Source: JAYPHU01 sp964611435 (lineage in GTDB: Bacteria > Pseudomonadota > Alphaproteobacteria > Rhodospirillales > UBA2165). Taken from it: a stretch of DNA of 64,000 nucleotides. Made by a program: the position numbers and the translations under genes. This document shows, in pieces, positions 24,627 to 33,279 of this stretch. Location: NCBI GenBank assembly GCA_964611435.1, contig CAZSXT010000004.1, forward strand, positions 62,001 through 126,000, in the 5' to 3' direction. The notes beneath the pieces were generated by a model, which had not been told where the DNA came from, did no database searches, and was given only the letters and a program-made list of their open reading frames with translations. Position 1 is the first letter of the stretch. Each line of letters begins with the position of its first letter.

Positions 24627-25833
24627 TGATCGAAATATAGCCGTGGGTGAGATCGCAGGTCCAGACGGTGGCCCGCCCCTGGCCGACCCCCACATCCACT
24701 TCGATGAGGATGTTCTGACCCTTCATATGTTCGGCCACCGGCGCCTCGTCATAGCCGGGAACCACGCCGCCGTCCCGGGCGACATCAATCCCGCCGATGG
24801 TGATGCGGAGCTTGTCCCGATCCGCCGCCTCACCGGACTTTCCGACCGCCGCGACGATCCGGCCCCAGTTGGCGTCTTCGCCGGCGATGGCCGTCTTTAC
24901 CAAGGGCGAGTTGGCGATGGAAAGGCCGATGGTCTTTGCCGCCGCATCATCCTCGGCGCCGGTCAATTGGATTTCCACAAACTTGGTGGCGCCCTCTCCG
25001 TCCCGAACGATCTGATGGGCGAGGTCCACACACACCAGCCCAAGCGCCATCTTGAACGCCTCCAGTTCGGGATCGTCGACGGACGTGATCTCTCCATTGC
25101 CGGCCTGGCCGGTGGCGAACAGAATCAGCGTGTCGCTGGTTGATGTATCCGAATCAACCGTGATCGCGTTAAAGCTCTTGTTGGTGACATCGGCCAGGAT
25201 CGGCTGCAGGACATCCGCCGGCAGTTTAGCGTCCGTGAAGATAAAGGCCAACATGGTCGCCATGTCCGGCGCGATCATGCCGGAGCCCTTAGCGATCCCA
25301 GTGATGGTGATTTCCGTACCGTTGATCTCGGTGACCGCCGCCGCGCCCTTGGGGAACGTGTCGGTGGTCATGATGGCGTCGGCTGCGGATTCCCAATCCT
25401 GGGCAAACTGCGCTTGCAGGCCCGGCAGGTTCTCGGTGATTTTGTCGACTGCGACGGGTTCGCCGATCACCCCGGTCTGGGCAATAAATATATCTTCCGA
25501 CGCGCACCCCAACAGACCCGCCGCCGTGGACGCCATAGCCTCCACCGCCTCGACACCGGCCCTGCCCGTGAACGCATTGGCGTTACCCGAATTGACCACA
25601 AGTCCACGCGCCTCGCCGCCTTCCAGGCACTTGCGGCACCAATCGATGGGCGCGGCGGCGGTCTTGGATTTGGTAAACACACCGGCCGCCGTGGTGCCCG
25701 GCGCGAACGAGGCAAACAGAACGTCGGTCTTGTTTACATAACGCACGTTGCAGACGCCGGCGGCCATCTCCAGGCCCTTGATGGCCGGCAGGTCGGGGAA
25801 TTTCTCGGGCGCCAAAGGCGATTTCTCGGGCAT
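24607..25833 (-). CDS. argJ: Bifunctional ornithine acetyltransferase / N-acetylglutamate synthase
   Basis: 408 residues, normal length for ArgJ, which recycles the acetyl group in arginine synthesis. Self-cleavage creates the nucleophile T193 in GSGMIAPDMATMLAF (184-198). VVNSGNANAFTG (79-90) and the C-terminal HGYISINADYRS are family hallmarks. It overlaps mutT by 20 bases. Ahead of it lies a palindromic repeat and the parvulin gene, all on the minus strand. Confidence 0.96.
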   Translation of the reverse strand: MPEKSPLAPEKFPDLPAIKGLEMAAGVCNVRYVNKTDVLFASFAPGTTAAGVFTKSKTAAAPIDWCRKCLEGGEARGLVVNSGNANAFTGRAGVEAVEAMASTAAGLLGCASEDIFIAQTGVIGEPVAVDKITENLPGLQAQFAQDWESAADAIMTTDTFPKGAAAVTEINGTEITITGIAKGSGMIAPDMATMLAFIFTDAKLPADVLQPILADVTNKSFNAITVDSDTSTSDTLILFATGQAGNGEITSVDDPELEAFKMALGLVCVDLAHQIVRDGEGATKFVEIQLTGAEDDAAAKTIGLSIANSPLVKTAIAGEDANWGRIVAAVGKSGEAADRDKLRITIGGIDVARDGGVVPGYDEAPVAEHMKGQNILIEVDVGVGQGRATVWTCDLTHGYISINADYRS

Positions 25834-25935
25834 GGGACTGTCCGGTTAAAGTCTTGATGAAACGGCGCTTCTTTTAACGGTAAGCGAGGCAGTGGTCTAG
25901 GGTTGTTGCCTAATTTATGGAAGGCAAACGTAGAT

Positions 25936-25995
25936 CACCCTCCCCCGCGCGATGCGCGACCCCTCCCCTCGTGGGAGGGGGTGAGGGGGAGGGCC
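25936..25995. repeat. CCCTCCCCC-type palindromic repeat
   Basis: ACCCTCCCCC at the left is complementary to GGGGGAGGG at the right, enclosing a second palindrome, CCCCTCCC/GGGAGGGG. It is the same family as 22,103-22,200. It lies between the parvulin gene and argJ and may attenuate transcription between them. Confidence 0.7.
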
Positions 25996-25999
25996 AAAC

Positions 26000-26836
26000 C
26001 TACGGAACCGGTTTCCCGTCCGGACCGTAGATCACGATTTTGGCCTTGCTGCGCAGCAATTCCATTTGCTGGCCCGTGATCTCGTCGCGCAGGCTTTCCC
26101 GCAACGTCGGAGCGGCTTCGTCGAAGCTGGGTGGTTTGCCCTTTCGTTTGGCTTCGACCTTGATCACATGCCAGCCAAACTGTGTTTTCACCGGTGTTGT
26201 GGTGTGACTGCCGGGTTTGGTCTGGAACGCGGCAACTGAAAACGGCGCAACCATGCGGTCCGCGGTGAAGAAGCCAAGATCACCACCGCTTTTCCCCGAG
26301 GGACCGATGGAGAGTTGTTTGGCCAGGGTGGCAAAATCCTCGCCCTTGTCCAGCCGGCCAATGACCGTTTTGGCCTCACCCTCGGTCTTCACCAGGATGT
26401 GCCGGGCGTGGACCTCATCCCGTCCCGGGTTCTGTTTCACGAATTCCTTGTAGTGAGCCTGCAGCCGGTCCTTGGACATGCCCTTGGCCACGGCCCGTTC
26501 AACAAGTTCCTGGCGCAGCACCTGTTCATTAAGGCGTTCCAACCGGCGCTTGATGGCGCTTTCTTTGTCGATACCCTGCGCGCGCGCCGCCTGCGCCCCA
26601 AGACGGGCATCAATGATGTTATTCAGAATAAACTGCTGAATGACCAGTGGCGGATACTGCGCTACTTGCGCCCCAAATTGCGCTTTCGCTGCGTCGATAT
26701 CCGACTGATAGATGATCATCCCGTCGACTTGCGCCACAGGCACCTGTTGAGTGATGCCGTCGGCGGCAAACGCCCCGACGCCGAGGGATCCCGCGACCAT
26801 GACAGCCGCTACGCCCAGTATTATTGATTTTCGCAC
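26000..26836 (-). CDS. Exported parvulin-type peptidyl-prolyl isomerase (PpiC/SurA-like)
   Basis: 278 residues from GTG 26836, preceded by GGAGAGG; the longer open frame to 26944 lacks a site. A signal peptide (IILGVAAVMVAGSLGVGAFA, cleavage near 25) is followed by a SurA-like N-terminal helical region (about 30-140). The rotamase domain (EVHARHILVKTEGEAKTVI, about 141-159, to GWHVIKVE, about 226) comes next. It should help fold outer-membrane proteins in the periplasm. It is divergent from secA, a linkage seen in other alphaproteobacteria and sensible for export. Confidence 0.9.
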   Translation of the reverse strand: MRKSIILGVAAVMVAGSLGVGAFAADGITQQVPVAQVDGMIIYQSDIDAAKAQFGAQVAQYPPLVIQQFILNNIIDARLGAQAARAQGIDKESAIKRRLERLNEQVLRQELVERAVAKGMSKDRLQAHYKEFVKQNPGRDEVHARHILVKTEGEAKTVIGRLDKGEDFATLAKQLSIGPSGKSGGDLGFFTADRMVAPFSVAAFQTKPGSHTTTPVKTQFGWHVIKVEAKRKGKPPSFDEAAPTLRESLRDEITGQQMELLRSKAKIVIYGPDGKPVP

Positions 26837-26967
26837 GATCCCTCTCCTTCTCCGAAATTGGATGGCCGATGCGGGATTGTAGCCGACCGTGAAGGGCATA
26901 AACAGCACACAAGCGCGCGAGCAGGGAATCCTGCGGAAAAACATGGTGATTCAGTCCTCTGGTGTCG

Positions 26968-26996
26968 TTGACAGAGGCCCGTTCCGGTTCTATCTC
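26968..26996 (+). promoter_or_regulatory. Predicted sigma-70-type promoter of secA
   Basis: TTGACA (26,968-26,973) is separated by 17 bases from TATCTC (26,991-26,996), about 64 bases before the secA start. It is a good -35 match with a fair -10. Confidence 0.5.
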
Positions 26997-27059
26997 TCTC
27001 CCATGAATGGCGCACGCGCCCCGACGCGCGCCGAGAATTGGAAAATCAGAGGAATTTGA

Positions 27060-29816
27060 ATGCTTGATTCCCTCGCCCAGCGGCTCTTCGGCTCGGCTAA
27101 CGACCGATATGTGAAGGGGCTCGCCAAGATCGTCGACGAAATCAATGCGCTTGAGCCGGAGATGGAGAAACTCTCCGACGACCAGCTCGCGCAGCAAACG
27201 CCGGCATTCCGGGAACGCCTGGAAAACGGCGAAGAACTGGACGCGATCCTGCCCGAGGCCTTCGCCACGGTGCGGGAAGTCGCCAAACGGACGCTTGGTG
27301 AACGGCCCTTCGATGTTCAGCTCATGGGCGGTATGGTTCTGCACCGGGGCATGATCGCCGAGATGAAGACCGGTGAAGGTAAAACGCTTTGTAGTACTCT
27401 CCCGGTCTATCTTAATGCCCTGAGCGGCAAAGGCGTACACGTGGTGACCGTGAACGATTATTTGGCCCGGCGCGACGCCGAGTGGATGGGCCGGATTTAC
27501 GAGCGGTTGGGCCTGACCGTCGGCTGCATTATTCCGAACCTTTCGGATGAGGAACGCCGGGTCGCCTACGCGGCGGATGTCACCTACGGCACCAACTCGG
27601 AATTTGGGTTCGACTATCTGCGCGACAATATGAAATTCACCCTGGTCGAAATGGTCCAGCGGCCCTTTAACTACGCCATCGTCGACGAAGTGGACTCAAT
27701 CCTGATCGACGAGGCGCGGACCCCGCTGATTATTTCCGGCGCAGCCGAAGACTCGTCCGAAATGTATAACCGGATTGATCTGGTCATCCCGCAGCTCGAC
27801 CCCGAACATTACGAGAAAGACGAAAAAGCCAAATCGGTGACCCTGACCGACGACGGCACCGAGCGAGTCGAGGAAATCCTCGGTGAGATGGGCTTACTCG
27901 GCGACGGCGGCATGTACGATATCTCCAACATCGCACTCGTCCACCACGTCAATCAGGCGCTGCGCGCGCACAAATTGTTCGAGCGCGACACGGACTACAT
28001 CGTCAAGGACAACCAAGTCATCATTATTGACGAATTCACCGGCCGGATGATGGAAGGCCGACGCTATTCCGAAGGTCTGCACCAGGCGCTGGAAGCCAAG
28101 GAAGGCGTCGAGATTGCCAACGAAAACCAGACTCTGGCGTCGATCACCTATCAGAATTATTTCCGCATGTATCCCAAGCTGGCCGGCATGACCGGTACGG
28201 CCATGACCGAAGCCGGCGAGTTTTCGGAAATCTACAAACTGGAAGTCGCGGAAATTCCCACCAATGTGGAATGCGTCCGGGCCGATCACGATGACGAGGT
28301 CTACCGGACCGCCGGCGAAAAACACAACGCCATCGTAGGGCTGGTCAAAGAATGCCAAGCCAACGGTCAGCCAGTGTTGGTCGGCACGGTCTCCATCGAG
28401 AAATCTGAAGTCATTTCCGATCTATTCAAGAAGGAAAAAATCACGCACCAGGTGCTGAACGCGCGGCATCATGAACAAGAAGCCTATATCATCGCCCAGG
28501 CAGGTTCGCCGGGCACAGTCACGATCGCCACGAATATGGCGGGCCGGGGCACCGATATTCAGTTGGGCGGCAACGTGGACATGCTGATCCAGCAAGAAGC
28601 CGAAAAGGTCAATGACGAGACCAAGCTGACGGAGATCGAGGAGAGAATTCGCAAAGAGGTGGCCGAGGGCAAGGAAAAGGCCAAGGCCGCAGGCGGATTA
28701 TTTGTGATCGGCACTGAACGCCACGAAAGCCGCCGTATCGATAACCAGTTGCGTGGCCGGTCCGGGCGCCAGGGTGATCCCGGCGCTTCCCGGTTCTTCC
28801 TGTCCCTGGAAGACGATCTGATGCGTATCTTCGGCTCTGAACGGATGGACGGTATGCTGCAGAAGCTAGGCCTGGAAGACGGCGAAGCGATCGTCCATCG
28901 CTGGATCAACAAGGCCCTTGAAAAAGCGCAGCAGAAGGTCGAGGCGCGCAACTTTGATATTCGGAAAAACCTGCTGAAGTTTGATGACGTGATGAACGAT
29001 CAGCGGAAAGTCGTCTACGAGCAACGCCGCGAAATGATGGACGCGACCGACGTGTCGGAAACCATCGGCGATATGCGCGACAACGTGATCGATCTGATGG
29101 TCAGCCGCGCCATGCCGGAAAAGGCCTACGCTGAACAATGGGAGATGGATTTCCTGCACGAAGAAGTGCTTCGGGTGTTCGGGTTGGATCTGCCGGTCCG
29201 GGATTGGGCCAAGGAAGAAGGTGTCGCCGACGCCGAAGTCAGCGAACGCATCGCGGATGCCGCCAAAAAGAAAATGGCGGAGAAAGCGGCGACCTGGGGC
29301 CCTGACGTCATGCGCGATGTGGAAAAAAGCCTGTTGCTTCAGGTCCTGGATCAGGTCTGGAAAGAACACCTGCTGGCGCTGGATCACTTGCGACAGGGAA
29401 TCGGCCTCCGCGCCTACGGCCAGAAGGACCCGCTGAACGAATACAAGGCCGAAGCCTTTGAAATGTTCAACGGCATGCTGACCGAACTGGACGACCGGGT
29501 CACCATGATCATGAGCCACTTGGAACTGCAAGTCGCACCGGTTGACGGCTTTGACATGTTCGGCAACAGCGCGATGGAGACCTACGAGAATTTTGATGAA
29601 CTGGCCACATTCGATATGGATCCGGAACAGGTCGTCATGGACGGGGAGGCCGGTGGAACGGGTTACGCCCCTGTCGCGCCCTCGCCCCTCATCCTGCGTC
29701 AGGGGACGGAAGAGCCTGATCCCGAAGACCCCGCCACCTGGGGCAAGGTTGGTCGCAACGCGCCATGCCCCTGCGGCTCAGGTAAAAAATTCAAGCACTG
29801 CCACGGCGCGAATTAA
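27060..29816 (+). CDS. secA: SecA preprotein translocase ATPase
   Basis: 918 residues, the usual length. Walker A MKTGEGKT is at 102-109, the DEAD-type VDEVDSILIDEARTPLI box begins near 208, GTERHESRRIDNQLRGRSGR is the second helicase domain signature, and the C-terminal zinc/SecB-binding motif CPCGSGKKFKHC is at 903-914. It drives unfolded proteins through SecYEG. The ATG follows GAGGAATTTGA. Monocistronic, and ended by palindromic repeats. Confidence 0.98.
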   Translation: MLDSLAQRLFGSANDRYVKGLAKIVDEINALEPEMEKLSDDQLAQQTPAFRERLENGEELDAILPEAFATVREVAKRTLGERPFDVQLMGGMVLHRGMIAEMKTGEGKTLCSTLPVYLNALSGKGVHVVTVNDYLARRDAEWMGRIYERLGLTVGCIIPNLSDEERRVAYAADVTYGTNSEFGFDYLRDNMKFTLVEMVQRPFNYAIVDEVDSILIDEARTPLIISGAAEDSSEMYNRIDLVIPQLDPEHYEKDEKAKSVTLTDDGTERVEEILGEMGLLGDGGMYDISNIALVHHVNQALRAHKLFERDTDYIVKDNQVIIIDEFTGRMMEGRRYSEGLHQALEAKEGVEIANENQTLASITYQNYFRMYPKLAGMTGTAMTEAGEFSEIYKLEVAEIPTNVECVRADHDDEVYRTAGEKHNAIVGLVKECQANGQPVLVGTVSIEKSEVISDLFKKEKITHQVLNARHHEQEAYIIAQAGSPGTVTIATNMAGRGTDIQLGGNVDMLIQQEAEKVNDETKLTEIEERIRKEVAEGKEKAKAAGGLFVIGTERHESRRIDNQLRGRSGRQGDPGASRFFLSLEDDLMRIFGSERMDGMLQKLGLEDGEAIVHRWINKALEKAQQKVEARNFDIRKNLLKFDDVMNDQRKVVYEQRREMMDATDVSETIGDMRDNVIDLMVSRAMPEKAYAEQWEMDFLHEEVLRVFGLDLPVRDWAKEEGVADAEVSERIADAAKKKMAEKAATWGPDVMRDVEKSLLLQVLDQVWKEHLLALDHLRQGIGLRAYGQKDPLNEYKAEAFEMFNGMLTELDDRVTMIMSHLELQVAPVDGFDMFGNSAMETYENFDELATFDMDPEQVVMDGEAGGTGYAPVAPSPLILRQGTEEPDPEDPATWGKVGRNAPCPCGSGKKFKHCHGAN

Positions 29817-29825
29817 TTGTTCAAA

Positions 29826-29933
29826 TAGTCATGCGCGGACCGGCGCGGGAATAGCCCGCGTCGTGATCCGCGTACCCAACTTATTTTAAACGTGGGTCCA
29901 CGGGTCACCGCTGCGCGGGCCCGTGGATGACTA
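29826..29933. repeat. Inverted pair of palindromic intergenic units
   Basis: 29,826-29,878 is a minus unit (TAGTCATGCGCGGACC to GTGATCCGCGTACCCA) and 29,893-29,933 a plus unit (TGGGTCCACGGGTCACC to CCCGTGGATGACTA). The order is opposite to the pair at 12,799-12,905. Located between the convergent secA and AOR-family genes. Confidence 0.8.
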
Positions 29934-29967
29934 AACTAAGGCCGGATGGGGGGGGTATCGACGGCCC

Positions 29968-31671
29968 CTAAGCCATCATTTGGTCGAGATACTTCTTTAC
30001 GTCCGCTGCGCGGTGGCGCTGCTTCTTGCCCGTCGGCTGGATACCTTCATCAAAGAAGAACTCGGGCAGCTCATCATCCTCGACCGTAAAGCCGGCCTTC
30101 TCATTGAACTCCCACTCCATGGCGAGGGTTTCCTTACCCAGTTCCATGAAGAAGTCTTCGGTGAGCTCCGTACCCTGCGCCTCATTGAGCGCATTGACCA
30201 CGAAGTCCATATGCACGTTGGTCACCGAACGGCCGAATAGGCAGAGCCCCAGCGAGTCCGCGGCGGCGCAAATCTTCTGGATGTCCAAGCTCGCTTCGAC
30301 CAGCTCCTCCGTCGATTTGTCGTCGCACAGGAACTGCGGAATGTTGCCGGTGGTGTGATCCGCGCCCTGGGCCGTCGACATCATGGAGATACCGGTCACC
30401 TCGATCTGGCGGGGGTCATAGGCGCTGATGCCCTGCTTTTTGACCACGGGCACCCGCTTCACGCCGTAATGCTCTCCCACCCGGGCCGTTCCCTGAGCCA
30501 GCAGTTTGCCGCGTTCGTTGCCTTCGCGGATATCCTGCAAGGCTTTGGCCATGAATTCCGGATCGGCGAATTCGCCCTCGCCGGCTTCCATCAGGACGCC
30601 GAGCATGGCGCCGACCTCGATGGTGTCGATGCCAAGATCATTAGCCATATGGTTGAGCCTGGCGACGTCATCCGGGTCTTCGATGCCGCAGTTGCTGCCC
30701 ATCAGGCCCAGGGTCTCGTATTCCATCGGCGAGACCATTTCCTCGCCATTCTCGTCCACATAGATGTTGGAGCATTGAATTTGACAGCCGGGCATGCAGG
30801 CGTGAGTCGTCTCGCCGCCCCGTTCCAGGTTCAAATCGCGGATATAGTTGCCGCCGATCTTGAGCGGACCGTCCTCAACCATGGTGCCGGCGCTAAAGTT
30901 GCGGGTCGGCAGACCGCCAACCTTGTTGGTGAAGTCGCCGACCATGGCGGTGCCGTATTTGCGGAACGCATCAATGGCCGGATCTTCGTCCAGCCACTGG
31001 CCATATTGCCGGACCGAGCCCATGAGTTTCTTGCGGTCATGGAAGGTCGGCATCTTGTTACGGTCTATAACGATGGCTTTCACCTTTTTGCTGCCCATGA
31101 CAGCGCCGACGCCGCCTCGTGCCGCGATTCGGTAGGGTCGGCCTTCCGGATCGGTGAAGGAAATACCGGCCATCAGGCCCTGGTATTCGCCGACCTGACT
31201 GATCAGGCCAAGGCTGATCTTCTCGCCGTATTTTTCAAACAGCTTCATCGCCGTTTCGGTGGTGCCCATGCCGAGATATTCATCGGCGGATTCAAACGTA
31301 ATGTCGCCTTCCTTGGTGATCCGGATAACCACCCAGTCGTCCGAAGCGCCATAGAGATTAATCCCGGAAATTTCGAGCTGGCCCATGGCGAAAGCAAAAG
31401 TACCGCCGGAATTGGCTTCCTTGATGCCGCCGGTCAGCGGGCTTTTGCAGCCGACGCTCAACCGGTTTGCGTTGGAAAAGTTCGATCCGGCAAACGGGCC
31501 GGCGGAAAAGATCAGCGGATTGTCGGGGCCCAGCGGGTCTACCGTGGCCACATTCTTTTCCAGCAGGGTCTTCGCTATCAGGTAGCGCCCAACCTTGATG
31601 GTATCCAAACCATCGATCTCATCGGTCTCGATGCTACGGTCGTTGAGATTGATATGAAGATATTTGCGCAT
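29968..31671 (-). CDS. Aldehyde:ferredoxin oxidoreductase-family tungsto/molybdo-enzyme
   Basis: 567 residues, slightly shorter than the roughly 600 of archaeal AOR. The [4Fe-4S] ligands C292-x3-C296-x3-C300 (CMPGCQIQC) and C477 (DSLGLCLFG) are all present. AARGGVGAVMGSKKVKAI is the conserved pterin-region signature. The family oxidises aldehydes to acids (or acts on other CHO substrates) with a W- or Mo-bispterin cofactor and passes electrons to ferredoxin. No ferredoxin, MoaD-like or NAD-coupling subunit gene is adjacent, so the electron acceptor is unclear. It is divergent from a formyltransferase-fold gene. Confidence 0.92.
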   Translation of the reverse strand: MRKYLHINLNDRSIETDEIDGLDTIKVGRYLIAKTLLEKNVATVDPLGPDNPLIFSAGPFAGSNFSNANRLSVGCKSPLTGGIKEANSGGTFAFAMGQLEISGINLYGASDDWVVIRITKEGDITFESADEYLGMGTTETAMKLFEKYGEKISLGLISQVGEYQGLMAGISFTDPEGRPYRIAARGGVGAVMGSKKVKAIVIDRNKMPTFHDRKKLMGSVRQYGQWLDEDPAIDAFRKYGTAMVGDFTNKVGGLPTRNFSAGTMVEDGPLKIGGNYIRDLNLERGGETTHACMPGCQIQCSNIYVDENGEEMVSPMEYETLGLMGSNCGIEDPDDVARLNHMANDLGIDTIEVGAMLGVLMEAGEGEFADPEFMAKALQDIREGNERGKLLAQGTARVGEHYGVKRVPVVKKQGISAYDPRQIEVTGISMMSTAQGADHTTGNIPQFLCDDKSTEELVEASLDIQKICAAADSLGLCLFGRSVTNVHMDFVVNALNEAQGTELTEDFFMELGKETLAMEWEFNEKAGFTVEDDELPEFFFDEGIQPTGKKQRHRAADVKKYLDQMMA

Positions 31672-31837
31672 GATCGCCTCGTTCCGTTTCAGTCTTTTGG
31701 GGATTGTTCATTGATGGAACCATTTTGCCGATTTGCTCCCGGCTTTCCATCCCTAATTTAGAATAATTCGCGAATTGAACGAGATTTGAAGGAGATACCT
31801 GGCGCACCGGGTTTGTCCTGACCGAAGAAGGGGTGGT

Positions 31838-32449
31838 ATGCTCCGGCCCATGCCGGACGAGATCATCATTCTAACAGGCGACGCCGAAGCACCATTTCTC
31901 ACACGGGTACTGGAAGAACAGAACGCTCAACTGCGGCTCACCCATGTGAGGGATGAGGCCGCGTTGATGGCGCTGGCCGGGCGGCCGGATGATCTTGGCG
32001 GTTCCAGACTGATTGCCTATTGCACGTCCGTTATCGTACCAGCCGATATTCTCAACCAACTGCCCGGCCCGGCTTACAATTTTCATCCGGGCCCGCCATC
32101 CTATCCCGGTGTCTATCCGGCCAACTTCGCCATTTATGACGGCGCAGCCAAGTTCGGCATCACCGTCCACGAGATGGCCGAGAATGTAGACGCCGGCGCC
32201 ATCGTCGCCACCGAGTGGTTTGACGTACCGGACGATTTTACGTCCCCAAAGCTGGAGGAGAAGGCGTATATCCTGCTCTATCAGGTGTTTTGCCAATTGG
32301 CGCCGCAACTGGCGGACCTTTCCCAAGTGCTCGCCCCCATCGATGAGACCTGGGCGGACAATAAATCCACCATGAAGGACTTCGAAGCCCTGTCCACTGC
32401 AGCGGCCAGCGACGAAGACAGGGAGCGCCACGAACGGGCCTTTGGATAA
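31838..32449 (+). CDS. Formyltransferase-fold protein (Fmt/PurN N-terminal domain type)
   Basis: About 203 residues. YNFHPGPPSYPG matches the NxHPGxLPxxxG formyl-folate loop, and GITVHEMAENVDAGAIV matches the GxTxHxxxxxxDxGxI segment with the conserved catalytic aspartate. The C-terminal domain of methionyl-tRNA formyltransferase is missing, so it is a stand-alone catalytic domain that formylates an amine of unknown identity or acts as a deformylase-like hydrolase. Start uncertain: ATG 31838 is close to a GAAGGGG site; ATG 31850 is the alternative. Divergent from the AOR-family gene. Confidence 0.75.
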   Translation: MLRPMPDEIIILTGDAEAPFLTRVLEEQNAQLRLTHVRDEAALMALAGRPDDLGGSRLIAYCTSVIVPADILNQLPGPAYNFHPGPPSYPGVYPANFAIYDGAAKFGITVHEMAENVDAGAIVATEWFDVPDDFTSPKLEEKAYILLYQVFCQLAPQLADLSQVLAPIDETWADNKSTMKDFEALSTAAASDEDRERHERAFG

Positions 32450-32549
32450 GAGCCCCCTCCCCTCTGCGCCCTATAACCTAATAACATATTGATCTCACAA
32501 GATTATTGACCTTTTCTTTCATTTTCCTTGTTTTAATCAATCGTTTGAA

Positions 32550-32565
32550 TTAATCTAATGATTAA
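32550..32565 (+). promoter_or_regulatory. Palindromic operator candidate for the TetR-family repressor
   Basis: TTAATCTAATGATTAA is a perfect 16-bp palindrome 15 bases before the TetR-family start, in an A+T-rich leader that also contains TTTTAATCAATCG. Its position suggests autoregulation of the efflux operon. Confidence 0.5.
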
Positions 32566-32580
32566 ATTAGGAGTTCGCGC

Positions 32581-33279
32581 ATGTCACCTCAAACAAATCC
32601 TGCCAAAGGGAAAGACACTCGCACCCAGTTACTCGACACCGGGCTACGACTGTTTGCCCGTCAGGGCTTTGACGCGGTCTCGACCCGTCAACTGGCGCAG
32701 GAAGCGGGCGTCAACATTGCCGCCATCGCCTATCATTTCGGCGGCAAGCGGGAACTCTACCGGGCGGTGCTGACCCAGCTGGTCAATGATACGGACCCTG
32801 TGGTCGCCCCGGCGGCGGCGAAACTGCGGGCAGCATTGAAAGCCGCCGGCCGGGATAAGCAGATGCTGGCCGGCGTGGTCACCGGCTTCGTCAGCAACAT
32901 TCTCCGCATGTTCATCGAAGATCATTTCATGGAATGGCGGGGGCCGCTGGTGATGCGGGAATACGCCATGCCCTCGGAGGATTTCGACATCCTCTACGAA
33001 GGACGCATTCGCCCTCTCCATGAAATTCTCACCAAGATCGTCGCGGCCGCCTCGGACAATCCGGCGGACGAGGAACGGGCCGCGGTCGGCGCCCATACCG
33101 TCATGGGACAAATCCTGGTGTTCGGCATTGCCCGGGTGATTCTCTGGCGGCGGCTTGGCTGGGATGGATACACGCCCGAACGGGTTCAAATCATCGAAGA
33201 AACAATTGTGCAGTCTGTGCTGGCCGCGCTGGGACTCCCCTCTCCCGCCGGCGCACAGGTCAAAGGAGACGCGCCATGA
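32581..33279 (+). CDS. TetR-family repressor (CecR/DUF1956-like)
   Basis: 232 residues. An N-terminal helix-turn-helix (about 13-60; TRQLAQEAGVNIAAIAYHFG, then GKRELY) is followed by a C-terminal ligand domain resembling DUF1956, as in CecR. It overlaps the adaptor gene by four bases (ATGA), so it is the first gene of a TetR-adaptor-RND operon and most likely controls it through the palindrome just upstream. The inducer is unknown. Confidence 0.9.
   Translation: MSPQTNPAKGKDTRTQLLDTGLRLFARQGFDAVSTRQLAQEAGVNIAAIAYHFGGKRELYRAVLTQLVNDTDPVVAPAAAKLRAALKAAGRDKQMLAGVVTGFVSNILRMFIEDHFMEWRGPLVMREYAMPSEDFDILYEGRIRPLHEILTKIVAAASDNPADEERAAVGAHTVMGQILVFGIARVILWRRLGWDGYTPERVQIIEETIVQSVLAALGLPSPAGAQVKGDAP

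Noticed and set aside
30355..31761. 468-residue open frame on the plus strand
   Set aside because: Antisense shadow of the AOR-family gene, whose cluster cysteines and full length are convincing.
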